Source: Paenibacillus albus
GTDB taxonomy: Bacteria > Bacillota > Bacilli > Paenibacillales > Paenibacillaceae
Assembly (NCBI RefSeq): GCF_003952225.1
Contig: NZ_CP034437.1
Coordinates: 1,703,501 to 1,767,500, forward strand
Direction: 5' to 3'
DNA: 64,000 bases
Shown here: positions 25,058 to 33,252 of the stretch, one piece after another
Numbering within the stretch: position 1 is the stretch's first letter
How the letters are laid out: every line of letters begins with the position of its first letter
The notes under the pieces: model-generated
What the model saw: the letters and a program-made list of their open reading frames with translations, nothing else
Told to the model about the DNA's origin: nothing
Databases searched by the model: none
Program-made: the position numbers and the translations under genes

Positions 25058-25737
25058 GTGGAAGAGAATTTGAATTTTAGTGAGATTTTCAAGAAAAGCG
25101 TACTGAATCTCGAAGCTTTTCGTAACGTCTCTTATCTTGATGTAGTAATTGGGATGTTATCCGCTTTTATTACGGGGATGTTCATTTATTGGGTTTACAG
25201 AAAGTCGTTCCGCGGGTCGTTTACAGTTATAATTATAATGTTTCATTTGTTCTCATGACGATGATTACCGCACTTATTATTATGACAATCAGCACGAACA
25301 TCGTATTATCACTCGGGATGGTCGGCGCGCTCAGCATTGTGCGGTTTCGAACGGCGGTAAAGGATCCACTCGATATTGTCTACATGTTCTGGGCTATCGC
25401 TGCCGGTATCGCTTCGGGAGCTAAGCTATATCCGATTGCCTTGCTGGGTTCAGTTATCATTGGTCTTGTACTGCTGTGGCTGTCTAGAAAAAAAATCAAG
25501 GAGCAGCCTTATCTATTCATTATTCGGCACAATGAGGCAGCATCTCATGAAGTGAGAGAACAGTTGCGGAAACTGAAATATAAATTAAAATCCAAGACGG
25601 TAAGAAAAGAGTTTACGGAGCTGACGGTTGAAATTCAACTGCGCGACGATAATAGTGCTTTCGTCAATGAAATCAGCAGTATCGACGGAGTGCAGGATGC
25701 TTCGCTCATTAACTATTCGGGCGACTATGCACAGTAA
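25058..25737 (+). pseudogene. DUF4956 membrane protein, split by a one-base frameshift
   Basis: GTG 25058 has GGGGGAGGG upstream. The first frame encodes YLDVVIGMLSAFITGMFIYW and YRKSFRG, then shifts at CGCGGGTCG (25211-25219) and stops at 25256-25258. The family sequence continues in the -1 frame from 25216: VVYSYNYNVSFVLMTM, then SLGMVGALSIVRFRTAVKDP, to the stop at 25735-25737. Reinserting a single G into the GGG run restores a continuous protein of about 226 residues with four membrane helices and a cytosolic ACT-like tail. DUF4956 proteins travel with VTC and CotH. It is either a recent null mutation, phase variation at the G-run, or a sequencing error; no slippery heptamer was seen. Confidence 0.85.
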
Positions 25738-25771
25738 TTTCTTAAACGTATAAACGTCATTATTTAATCAG

Positions 25772-25809
25772 ACCGTGATCAGCAAAAGCAATAGCTGATC
25801 ACGGTTTTT
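25772..25809 (+). terminator. Terminator at the end of the Pel operon
   Basis: ACCGTGATCAGC (25772-25783) pairs with GCTGATCACGGT (25794-25805), followed by TTTTTG. It lies between convergent gene sets and closes the Pel/CotH/VTC/DUF4956 operon. Confidence 0.88.
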
Positions 25810-25815
25810 GCGTTT

Positions 25816-27231
25816 CTATTCGTTACTATTATTTACAATTACTGATCCGAGTGAATACCTACCATCTTCTCGCTTGCCATTAATGGCAAGCTGAACGCCC
25901 GGCAACCGTGTCTCTGGATCGAGTATCGCGGCGGTAATTCGGTAGGTTCCTGTCGGAAGGCCGGAAGGAATAGGTAGCACAGTGGAGGCCACAGAATATC
26001 CAGGCAGCCAGGAACGAATATCTATCTGTGTTGAAATTGTAGTTCGCACTGCGCCTGTCTCGTCTGTTAGTCCAATTTCAAGCGGCCAACGGAAATAGAA
26101 GGGAGCGACGCCGCGATTGTTAATTTTAAGCTGTACATGCAGCGATTCACCTGCATCCATTTCTTCTTCATGAGACTCTTCTGTGATGACGAATCGATAA
26201 CCGATTGTGGTAAGAAAGCGGTCGATGTTGTTTTGCATAGGTCCGCCTACAGGTTCTGAAGTAGGAGCGTAAGGACCCATCCAGGACACATGTGTCAACT
26301 TGGCCTCGCGCAGAGCTTCTTCAATATTTGCATCTGAAAGAAGGGTACTGTCGCTGGAAAACTCTCCGCCGCTAGGTGCACTTGTCCAGAAGTTTGGCAT
26401 CGCAGGCTCTTCCTCTTGCGTTAACCAGTTCGTGTAGCCGTTTGTATACCAATTCAAGAATCCCTCAACTGTCTCCGTTCGATCGGCGAATGCATCATTG
26501 AACAAACCCATTCCATGCTTTTTAGCAATGACATGCGGCCGGCGCATCATAAGCGGTTTATTCGTGAAGTAGTCAATGTAAGGCTGGACATACTGGTCAG
26601 CGATCACTCGTTTCGGAAAAGGAATTTGCTTGTTCGTCATTTCACCGTCATACGTATGCCATTCTCCCCAGTGACCGAGACTGCCGAGCTCGACAAAGGC
26701 TATGGCAGGATCGTTGTTGTAACGATCAGCAAGCTTCTTAATGAGCTGACGGTGATATTGAATCAATAGAGGACTGTTGTAATCTGGACTAAAACCCTTC
26801 CCATAAGGGATGTTGTATTTCGTTCCTTTCTCACCCAGTTCCTCGTACAGCCATTGCGGGATATCTTTATGGGCTTCGTCGCTTGGATAATCCAGTACAA
26901 CGCGAATAACAAGCTTAACGTTACGCTGCTTCCACTGCGAGAAATTGAACATCCGCTCAACCTCTTCGAAAGCATAGTTACCTTTCGTTGGTTCTAAATC
27001 TGACCATTTTAAGTTGGCATGCGCGAGTCGGAAGGGCTGAGTCGCATCATCGGATTCTGAATCAACCACAAACCCTGTATAGGGGTTATCCAGCACTTGA
27101 CCTGCTAATTCAACAGGAATGAACGATACGCGCGGCGGTTCTGAAGAAGCGAATAGTTGTTTCCAAGTGAAAAAGGATACTACGAGTACACTTGCCAAGA
27201 TGGTTATGAAAATTAGGGGTCGATATTTCAA
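25816..27231 (-). CDS. Secreted DUF4832 glycosidase-like protein
   Basis: TTG start at 27231 with GGAGG at 27239-27243. Residues 1-30 are a signal or anchor helix. Residues 45-330 look like a TIM-barrel of the DUF4874/DUF4832 glycoside-hydrolase-like type: DNPYTGF, WSDLEPTKGNYAFEEVE, then FVELGSLGHWGEWH, where a Glu after a strand could be catalytic. Residues 345-470 form a beta-sandwich (VQLKINNRGVAPFY...) common in these proteins. Probably an extracellular carbohydrate-active enzyme; substrate unknown. Convergent with the Pel operon and 40 bp downstream of the copper-amine-oxidase-N gene, with which it likely forms an operon. Confidence 0.75.
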   Translation of the reverse strand: MKYRPLIFITILASVLVVSFFTWKQLFASSEPPRVSFIPVELAGQVLDNPYTGFVVDSESDDATQPFRLAHANLKWSDLEPTKGNYAFEEVERMFNFSQWKQRNVKLVIRVVLDYPSDEAHKDIPQWLYEELGEKGTKYNIPYGKGFSPDYNSPLLIQYHRQLIKKLADRYNNDPAIAFVELGSLGHWGEWHTYDGEMTNKQIPFPKRVIADQYVQPYIDYFTNKPLMMRRPHVIAKKHGMGLFNDAFADRTETVEGFLNWYTNGYTNWLTQEEEPAMPNFWTSAPSGGEFSSDSTLLSDANIEEALREAKLTHVSWMGPYAPTSEPVGGPMQNNIDRFLTTIGYRFVITEESHEEEMDAGESLHVQLKINNRGVAPFYFRWPLEIGLTDETGAVRTTISTQIDIRSWLPGYSVASTVLPIPSGLPTGTYRITAAILDPETRLPGVQLAINGKREDGRYSLGSVIVNNSNE

Positions 27232-27271
27232 GTGATAGCCTCCGTATTAAGATTTGTTGAAAGGTATGAAA

Positions 27272-28261
27272 TTATGAAACGATTTGAATGGCTGTTGTAG
27301 GGCTTTCCCATACGACGATTGCGCCAAGAGATTCACTGATGAAACGGAGCGGCACGAAGGTTGTTCCATTCAAAATGAGCGGTGCGTTACTCAGTGTAAT
27401 AGGGTCATTGCCGACTATTGCTTGTTTGCTGCCCACGATAATCTTAATTGTCTTACCTGATTTACTTGCCTTAATGGAATGGTCGATTGCGTTCCATTTG
27501 ACAGTGGCTCCGAGCTGCTCGAATATGCCGCGCAGCGGTACAAGCGTTGTGCCGTTCAGAATCAACGGTCTCTGCGCATAGAACTGCTCCAACCCATTAA
27601 TGAAGACACGCGGTGCGGTGGATCGCTCGCGAATTCCGACCATACCAAGCAGTGAAGACGCGCATACTGCATCGCCGGAGGGGGCGACTCTGCAACGGAA
27701 TAGACGGATGTCTGTACCTAAATCTTCTGGCTCCAGCTGCAACATGTAGCGTAGTTTCCCCGTATCAGAGTGAAGAGAGTACCATCCGCCGTGATCGTCT
27801 TGTATGTATAAATGGCCCGCAAGATCTGTTTGGAGGGAGTTCGGAAGAAAACGCGTCCCTTTCGAAGGGATATAGGTCCACTTGTGCCCGTTTACGGATG
27901 AAGTGATGATGCTACCATCGGTATGGATGCCGATAGGGAGCGGGATGTGGACTTCTTGAGCATTTGCATGGGGCTCGGCTGTTTCACCTGACGGCAGAAT
28001 AGCGGCTCTGATTCCTGCCAACTTATAATAAAATGTGCTGTCAGTTGCGGCAAATAAACTGCTGGGTAATTCTCCACCTTCTATATGCCATGCGATGTCA
28101 AATTGTGCGGAGCTTGTCAATGAAGCATGAACGATGCGGTCAGCAGTCTCAAATTGAATCGATTTGGCCTGCAGGGAGAGCCCTTCTTCCGATGCGGCAG
28201 CAGATGAAGCATTTAATAGAACAGACAATGCTAATAGGAGTAACAATCGCTTGTGTCGCAA
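27272..28261 (-). CDS. Secreted protein with copper-amine-oxidase-N repeats
   Basis: TTG start at 28261. Residues 1-24 form a signal peptide ending ASSAAASEE. The first 210 residues are an unassigned beta-rich domain. The C-terminus carries two copies of the motif LILNGTTLVPLRGIFEQLGA / LILNGTTFVPLRFISESLGA separated by KWNAIDHSIKASKSG, the stalk-like copper-amine-oxidase N domain (about residues 220-329). In Paenibacillaceae this domain is a cell-surface attachment or dimerisation module, not an oxidase. It precedes the DUF4832 gene on the same strand. Function otherwise unknown. Confidence 0.82.
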   Translation of the reverse strand: MRHKRLLLLLALSVLLNASSAAASEEGLSLQAKSIQFETADRIVHASLTSSAQFDIAWHIEGGELPSSLFAATDSTFYYKLAGIRAAILPSGETAEPHANAQEVHIPLPIGIHTDGSIITSSVNGHKWTYIPSKGTRFLPNSLQTDLAGHLYIQDDHGGWYSLHSDTGKLRYMLQLEPEDLGTDIRLFRCRVAPSGDAVCASSLLGMVGIRERSTAPRVFINGLEQFYAQRPLILNGTTLVPLRGIFEQLGATVKWNAIDHSIKASKSGKTIKIIVGSKQAIVGNDPITLSNAPLILNGTTFVPLRFISESLGAIVVWESPTTAIQIVS

Positions 28262-28399
28262 CCGGATGCCTACTTTCTAAGGGATAGTCTAGCAAAGATA
28301 TGGTCTACTTTATCACATCGATAGGTAAAAAGAAGCAGTTTACCCTGCCAGAATCGCAGAATATAGTATAATTAAGAAAAGTTTAATAAGTTCAAATGA

Positions 28400-28515
28400 G
28401 CAGGGAAGATTCTAGTCACAAGAGGCAAGGTAGGAAAGTCACAGGGCGGCTTGTGGAGTTCCCTGGTGGTAAGATTGAAGCGGATGAGACAGTTGAAGAT
28501 TGCCTGTAGAGAAGC
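28400..28515 (+). pseudogene. Fragment of a Nudix (mutT-like) gene
   Basis: The stretch closely matches 10633-10755 of the intact Nudix gene: GGGAAGATTCTA, AAAGTC.CAGGGCGGCTTGTG and AAGATTGAAGC.GATGAGACAG are shared. One base is missing where the intact gene reads TTGTGGGAG (here TTGTGGAG), shifting the frame inside the Nudix box, and TAG follows soon after. Neither end of the gene is present, so this is a dead partial copy. Confidence 0.85.
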
Positions 28516-28596
28516 GTGGTGGCTTCAACGATCGGATCTATCTGATCGAGGTTCATGATGCTTGATATTAAGCTAGCTTACTTATTCGATAAAGAC

Positions 28597-29134
28597 TCAA
28601 CTGAAAAAGTTGATTGGATACACTCTCAACCTCGGCAGCTCCGGCTCATGCAGCTTCCTCTTCATAAATCGAAATATCCCAATCAGCACTACGACCGTCG
28701 CCGGATAGAAGGCAATGGAATAATAGAGCTTCACTTCTTTGAACAGAATGCTGCGAAACACCGTCATGCATGCGACTAGAAAAGGCAGTGTGACTACCCA
28801 TAGCGCGATCGTCCACCAAACCCGCCAATCGGCATGTATGAGTATTCCGGATACATCATCCAGCCCATCAAGCGAAGATAAGAGGAGGATGAAGCCAATA
28901 TACAAACCGACCTTTCGCAGGAAGATGCACATCCGAAGCAGTAGCTGAAGGAACACGACTATAAGCAGAGGGTATAACACCATTCGATTAAGGAGATGTA
29001 CAGCCTTAGGAGTAAACGTGTCGGAAAGCGATCCACCAGCACATGAAGATTTCCAGAATGTGATTCGTCTTTCTTGTTTTCATGAATAGGAATAGAACAG
29101 CTATGTTCAGCAAGATATACATTAACAGAAGCAT
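28597..29134 (-). pseudogene. CBO0543-family membrane protein, disrupted
   Basis: On the minus strand ATG 29134 opens MLLLMYILLNIAVLFLFMK followed by HILEIFMCWWIAF, a typical CBO0543 N-terminus, but stops after about 42 codons. The family sequence resumes in another frame as AVHLLNRMVLYPLLIVVF (from about 29007) and runs to the stop at 28597 with three more hydrophobic helices. About 20 residues between the two parts are missing. CBO0543 proteins are small integral membrane proteins of unknown function frequent in spore formers. An internal deletion plus frameshift makes this a pseudogene, although 128 codons remain open from ATG 28983. Confidence 0.78.
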
Positions 29135-29226
29135 CGCTTAAAACCCTTTGTTACTCACGATATAATACCTCATCAGAATATCCAGTTTTTCAAACCAATT
29201 CCTTATGCATGCCGGTCCCTCGTTCG

Positions 29227-29256
29227 TTGACGCCTCCGCAAACTCTAAGTTAAGAT
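29227..29256 (+). promoter_or_regulatory. Predicted sigma-A promoter of kynUBA
   Basis: TTGACG at 29227-29232 and TAAGAT at 29251-29256 with an 18-bp spacer, 49 bp upstream of the kynU ATG. No obvious operator palindrome overlaps it. Confidence 0.55.
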
Positions 29257-29304
29257 AATCAAGCAACTTGCAGGTCGATTTCAGCAGGAGTAAGGAGACA
29301 GACT

Positions 29305-30603
29305 ATGTCCAACATCCAACAAGACCCTAATCCATATTCCATCGAATATGCCCGGAAGCTCGACGAACAAGATGAGCTTGCTCCATTTCGCAATGAATTT
29401 TACTTAAGTCCGGACTCCATCTATATGGACGGCAATTCGCTCGGTCTACTCTCCAAGCGTGCCGAGCAGACGCTGCTCGAGGTTTTAAATGCTTGGAAGA
29501 TTCAAGGTATCGACGGCTGGACGCAAGGTGCGCATCCGTGGTTCTACCTCTCCGAGAAGCTGGCAGCCATGAGTGCGCCGCTCGTGGGAGCTGACGCAGA
29601 AGAAGTGATTGTAACGGGTTCGACAACCGTGAATCTCCACCAATTGGTCGCTACCTTCTATAAGCCGCAAGGCATACGCACGAAGATTCTCGCGGATGAG
29701 CTGAATTTCCCTTCAGACATCTACGCGCTGCAAAGCCAGCTGAAGCTGTATGGCTACGATCCGGATGAGCATCTTGTTCGAGTAGCCAGCCGCGACGGAC
29801 GCTTCCTCCATGAAGATGACATCATCGCTGCGATGACGGATGAGATTGCGCTGATTGTGCTGCCGGCGGTGCTTTACCGGAGCGGGCAAGTGCTTGATAT
29901 GAAGCGCCTGACAGCTGAAGCGCACGCGCGCGGCATTCTGATTGGTTTTGACGGATGCCATTCGGTAGGATCGATCCCTCACCAATTTAGCGAATGGGAA
30001 GTGGATTTTGCCTTCTGGTGCAACTATAAATACCTTAACAGCGGACCGGGCGGCACAGCGAGTCTGTACGTCAACCGCAAGCACCACGGGACATCCCCGG
30101 GTCTTGCAGGCTGGTTCGGTTCGCGCAAAGATAAGCAGTTCGACATGGAACATCAATTCCACCAAGCGGAGACTGCGGGCGCATTCCAGATCGGGACGCC
30201 GAACATTCTAAGCATGGCGCCGCTCCTCGGTTCGCTCGAGCTGTTCGCGGAAGCGACGCTTGAGAAGCTGCGTCAGAAGTCGCTGCACATCACGCGTTAT
30301 ATGATGGATCTCATCGAGCATGAGCTCAGCACGTTCAACTTCACAATTGGCAATCCGCTAGAGGATGAACGCAGAAGCGGGCATGTGAGCCTCGAGCATC
30401 AAGACGCCGCGCGGATCTGCAAAGCGCTCAAGGAACTGCAGCATATCGTGCCGGATTTCCGCGCTCCGAACATCATTCGTCTCGCGCCGGTTCCGCTCTA
30501 CACGAGCTACAGTGATGTATGGGAAACGGTGCAGCGGCTGAAAACCATCATGGCGGATAAGCAATACGAGAAATTCGCCAATACGCGCGATGTTGTCGCA
30601 TAG
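29305..30603 (+). CDS. kynU: Kynureninase
   Basis: ATG 29305 with GTAAGGAG upstream. At 432 residues it is the expected length. The PLP-enzyme features are clear: [13 protein letters not shown] near the N-terminus, [26 protein letters not shown] (Asp binding the pyridine N), and [13 protein letters not shown] with the Schiff-base Lys. It cleaves kynurenine to anthranilate plus alanine, or 3-hydroxykynurenine to 3-hydroxyanthranilate, in the cytosol. It is first in a three-gene operon kynU-kynB-kynA with gaps of about 20-25 bp. No 3-hydroxyanthranilate pathway genes are present here, so anthranilate is the likely end product. Confidence 0.96.
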   Translation: MSNIQQDPNPYSIEYARKLDEQDELAPFRNEFYLSPDSIYMDGNSLGLLSKRAEQTLLEVLNAWKIQGIDGWTQGAHPWFYLSEKLAAMSAPLVGADAEEVIVTGSTTVNLHQLVATFYKPQGIRTKILADELNFPSDIYALQSQLKLYGYDPDEHLVRVASRDGRFLHEDDIIAAMTDEIALIVLPAVLYRSGQVLDMKRLTAEAHARGILIGFDGCHSVGSIPHQFSEWEVDFAFWCNYKYLNSGPGGTASLYVNRKHHGTSPGLAGWFGSRKDKQFDMEHQFHQAETAGAFQIGTPNILSMAPLLGSLELFAEATLEKLRQKSLHITRYMMDLIEHELSTFNFTIGNPLEDERRSGHVSLEHQDAARICKALKELQHIVPDFRAPNIIRLAPVPLYTSYSDVWETVQRLKTIMADKQYEKFANTRDVVA

Positions 30604-30627
30604 GATGGAGAGAGGAGCGCAAAAGAG

Positions 30628-31254
30628 ATGACCTTGATCGATATTTCTCGTCCATTGATGAATGGGACGCCGACTTGGCCGGGGGATACAGCGTTCAATT
30701 ATGAAGTGAGCTGGTCCAAGGAGCAAAACGGCTCGGTGAACGTAGGCAAGCTGACGATGAGCATTCATACGGGGACGCATGTGGATTCTCCGTTTCATTT
30801 TGACAATGATGGCCGCAAAATCACGGATCTCGACCTGCAGCTATACATCGGGTCGGCGCGGATGATTGATGTTTCTGGCCGCTCGAGTGTCGGTGCGGAG
30901 GATCTGGCCGCGTTCGATCTCGATGGCGTTACCCGTCTGCTGCTGCGCACGAGCTCGTGGACGAATCCGGATGAGTTTCCAGCACAAATCACGTATCTTA
31001 GGGCGGATATCGCGCCATTCCTACAGTCGAAAGGCATCCGCCTCATCGGCGTCGATGTCCCTTCGGTCGATCCGCTCGACAGCAAGGAGCTTGCGGCCCA
31101 CCACGGCCTGCACTCGCATGACATTCACATCCTGGAAGGGCTTGCCCTCGATCACGTCGCCCCAGGAGATTACGAACTCATCGCGCTTCCGCTCCCGCTT
31201 GTAGAAGCGGACGGCAGTCCCGTGCGAGCCGTGCTTCGACCATACACAACCTAG
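30628..31254 (+). CDS. kynB: Arylformamidase (kynurenine formamidase)
   Basis: ATG 30628 with GAGAGGAGCG upstream. The 208-residue protein is a metal-dependent cyclase-type hydrolase: DISRPLMNGTPTWPGDT at the start, then HTGTHVDSPFHF supplying the His/Asp metal ligands, and DVPSVDPLDSKELAAHHG near 150. It hydrolyses N-formylkynurenine to kynurenine and formate, the second step of tryptophan breakdown. Order within the operon is reversed relative to pathway order. No anomalies. Confidence 0.95.
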   Translation: MTLIDISRPLMNGTPTWPGDTAFNYEVSWSKEQNGSVNVGKLTMSIHTGTHVDSPFHFDNDGRKITDLDLQLYIGSARMIDVSGRSSVGAEDLAAFDLDGVTRLLLRTSSWTNPDEFPAQITYLRADIAPFLQSKGIRLIGVDVPSVDPLDSKELAAHHGLHSHDIHILEGLALDHVAPGDYELIALPLPLVEADGSPVRAVLRPYTT

Positions 31255-31274
31255 AAAAAAGGAGCTAAGAACAG

Positions 31275-32120
31275 ATGGCCGACACGCCTGCACCGCAAAA
31301 TCCGAACAACGAAAATCTCGTTTCTGACTTCTCGAAGTCGATGTCATACGGCGATTATCTGCACCTTGACCAAATTCTGTCCAGCCAGCACCGACTGTCT
31401 GGTCATCATGACGAAATGCTGTTCATCATCATCCACCAAGCCAGCGAGCTATGGATGAAGCTGATCCTGCATGAGTTGAACGCCGCACGCAGCTGTGTTC
31501 AGCAAAACAACTTGGAGCCGGCTTTCAAAATGCTCTCACGCGTCTCTAGAATCCAACAGCAGCTCATCCAATCGTGGGATGTTTTGTCCACGCTGACGCC
31601 TGCGGAGTACATGGAGTTTCGGCATGCGCTCGGCAGCTCCTCCGGCTTCCAATCCTATCAGAATCGCCTGATTGAATTCGTGCTGGGACTCAAGAAGCCA
31701 AGCGTGCTCGCCGTCTACGAGCATCAACAGGAGCTGCATAAGCAGCTAACCGATGCGATGAATGAGCCGAGCATCTATGATGCGGCAATTGGAGCGCTTG
31801 CGGCGCGCGGCCTTCCCATCGACCCCGAATACTTGCAGCGCGATTGGTCGCAGCCATACGTGGAGAACGACAGCGTCAGAGAAGCATGGCTGACGGTATA
31901 CCGCGATGTCGAGCAATACTGGGATCTATATGAGCTAGCTGAGAAGCTCGTCGATATCGACAGCCGCCAGCAGCAGTGGCGCTTCAACCATATGGGAACG
32001 GTGGAGCGGGTCATCGGTTTCAAACGCGGCACTGGAGGTTCGTCCGGCGTTGATTATTTGAAGCATATCGTGAGCCAGCGGCATTTTCCGGAATTGTGGA
32101 GTCTTCGCACGGTACTATAG
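31275..32120 (+). CDS. kynA: Tryptophan 2,3-dioxygenase
   Basis: ATG 31275 with AAAGGAGC upstream. At 281 residues it matches bacterial TDO. Recognisable family segments include [11 protein letters not shown], the H-rich [13 protein letters not shown] (distal His), the following [27 protein letters not shown] and [20 protein letters not shown], where the His is the proximal heme ligand. The enzyme opens the tryptophan indole ring to N-formylkynurenine, a heme-dependent cytosolic step. It is last in the operon and is followed by a terminator. Confidence 0.96.
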   Translation: MADTPAPQNPNNENLVSDFSKSMSYGDYLHLDQILSSQHRLSGHHDEMLFIIIHQASELWMKLILHELNAARSCVQQNNLEPAFKMLSRVSRIQQQLIQSWDVLSTLTPAEYMEFRHALGSSSGFQSYQNRLIEFVLGLKKPSVLAVYEHQQELHKQLTDAMNEPSIYDAAIGALAARGLPIDPEYLQRDWSQPYVENDSVREAWLTVYRDVEQYWDLYELAEKLVDIDSRQQQWRFNHMGTVERVIGFKRGTGGSSGVDYLKHIVSQRHFPELWSLRTVL

Positions 32121-32155
32121 TCAGTAACGGTTGTAACAGCTTATAGAGCAGATTA

Positions 32156-32182
32156 ACGCCTATCCGTGATAGGTGTTTTTTT
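32156..32182 (+). terminator. Terminator after kynA
   Basis: ACGCCTATC (32156-32164) pairs with GATAGGTGT (32168-32176), loop CGT, followed by a run of seven T residues. Confidence 0.85.
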
Positions 32183-32239
32183 GTGTATAATTAGGCATTG
32201 GAAACGAATTGAAAAGGTTTACAAAGGAGGTGCGAAACC

Positions 32240-33151
32240 ATGAACGATGTCCTAACGAGCTTACAGCGAGATCGACTGACTCAGCAGGTAGCGAGCGAAT
32301 ACGGCTTTGAAGAGGTACGTATCGTGTCCTTCTTCGAAGGCTATGGCTCGCGATTCGTCGCTTTGCTTCACACGAACGAAGGCAAGTATGTGTTGAAAGC
32401 GAATGATCACTCGGCCGTGCATACCAAGGTGGCTCCCGTTTACGAGCATTTGCGCGCCAGCGGCTTTGAAGGCATGATTGATTTACGCAGCACCGCTGCC
32501 GGCGGACTGTTTATCGAATTCGAAGTCGAAAGGAATTCCGACGATACGACCTGCTATCTGTATCCGTTTATTGAAGGGACAAGTCTTAGCGGAAGCTCGG
32601 AGCTGTTTGTCGGAGTCGGCCATACGCTTGGTCGGCTTCATAGCATCGAAGCTGCACCGGAATTGCCGTATTGGGATTTGGATTCGCTGATCGGTGACAT
32701 CGTCAATGACCGGCTGCCGAATGTCCCCGAGCCCTATCGGTCGAACCTGCTTGAACTTCCGCCGGGCTTCTCCAAGCTGACCATGCTGCCTCGATCAATC
32801 ATCCATGGAGATGTAGGAGAGAGTAATGGCGTATATGATGCAGTCAGCAATCGCGTCATTCTAATCGATTGGGACGGCTGCGGCATCGCACCGCGAATAA
32901 TTGATGCAGCTTATCCGCTGTTCGGGCTGCTGGACGATCAGCAGCAGTTTCAATGGGAGAAGGCGGCAGCCTACGCGACAGCGTATGCCGAGTCGATCAA
33001 GCTAACGAGCGAGGAGCTGGAGCTGCTGCACTACGCGGTGCTGCTGCTGCCATGCAATCATATTTTGCACGGTGATCTGCACACCAAGCTTGCCCGAATT
33101 CAGTGGTTTATCGACAAGCGGGAGCAGGTAGCCAGACTGTTCGACGTGTAA
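32240..33151 (+). CDS. APH/choline-kinase-like phosphotransferase
   Basis: ATG 32240 has the very strong RBS AAAGGAGGTG (32224-32233). The 303-residue protein has the aminoglycoside-phosphotransferase fold: a KYVLKAND nucleotide-binding Lys near 45, the Brenner motif IHGDVGESNGV (catalytic Asp and Asn) near 192, and ILIDWDGCGIAPRIIDAAY (metal Asp) near 212. Members phosphorylate small molecules such as aminoglycosides, homoserine, choline or sugars. Context gives no hint of substrate; it stands alone between two terminators. It should not be called a resistance gene without evidence. Confidence 0.85.
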   Translation: MNDVLTSLQRDRLTQQVASEYGFEEVRIVSFFEGYGSRFVALLHTNEGKYVLKANDHSAVHTKVAPVYEHLRASGFEGMIDLRSTAAGGLFIEFEVERNSDDTTCYLYPFIEGTSLSGSSELFVGVGHTLGRLHSIEAAPELPYWDLDSLIGDIVNDRLPNVPEPYRSNLLELPPGFSKLTMLPRSIIHGDVGESNGVYDAVSNRVILIDWDGCGIAPRIIDAAYPLFGLLDDQQQFQWEKAAAYATAYAESIKLTSEELELLHYAVLLLPCNHILHGDLHTKLARIQWFIDKREQVARLFDV

Positions 33152-33177
33152 TCTTCATTCCTGTAACAACACAACAA

Positions 33178-33214
33178 AAAAAGCCCTCAATCTCACGCGG
33201 AGATTGGGGCTTTC
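33178..33214. terminator. Bidirectional terminator between convergent genes
   Basis: AAAGCCCTCAATCT (33180-33193) pairs with AGATTGGGGCTTT (33201-33213) with one bulge; A-run on the left and T-rich sequence on the right suit both the kinase gene and the ABC exporter on the other strand. Confidence 0.75.
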
Positions 33215-33252
33215 TTGCATCATTCTACTCTCTTCCAAACGTTCTACACACG

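Noticed and set aside
32240..33151. Aminoglycoside resistance gene
   Set aside because: The fold is shared by many small-molecule kinases and nothing in sequence or context points to aminoglycosides.
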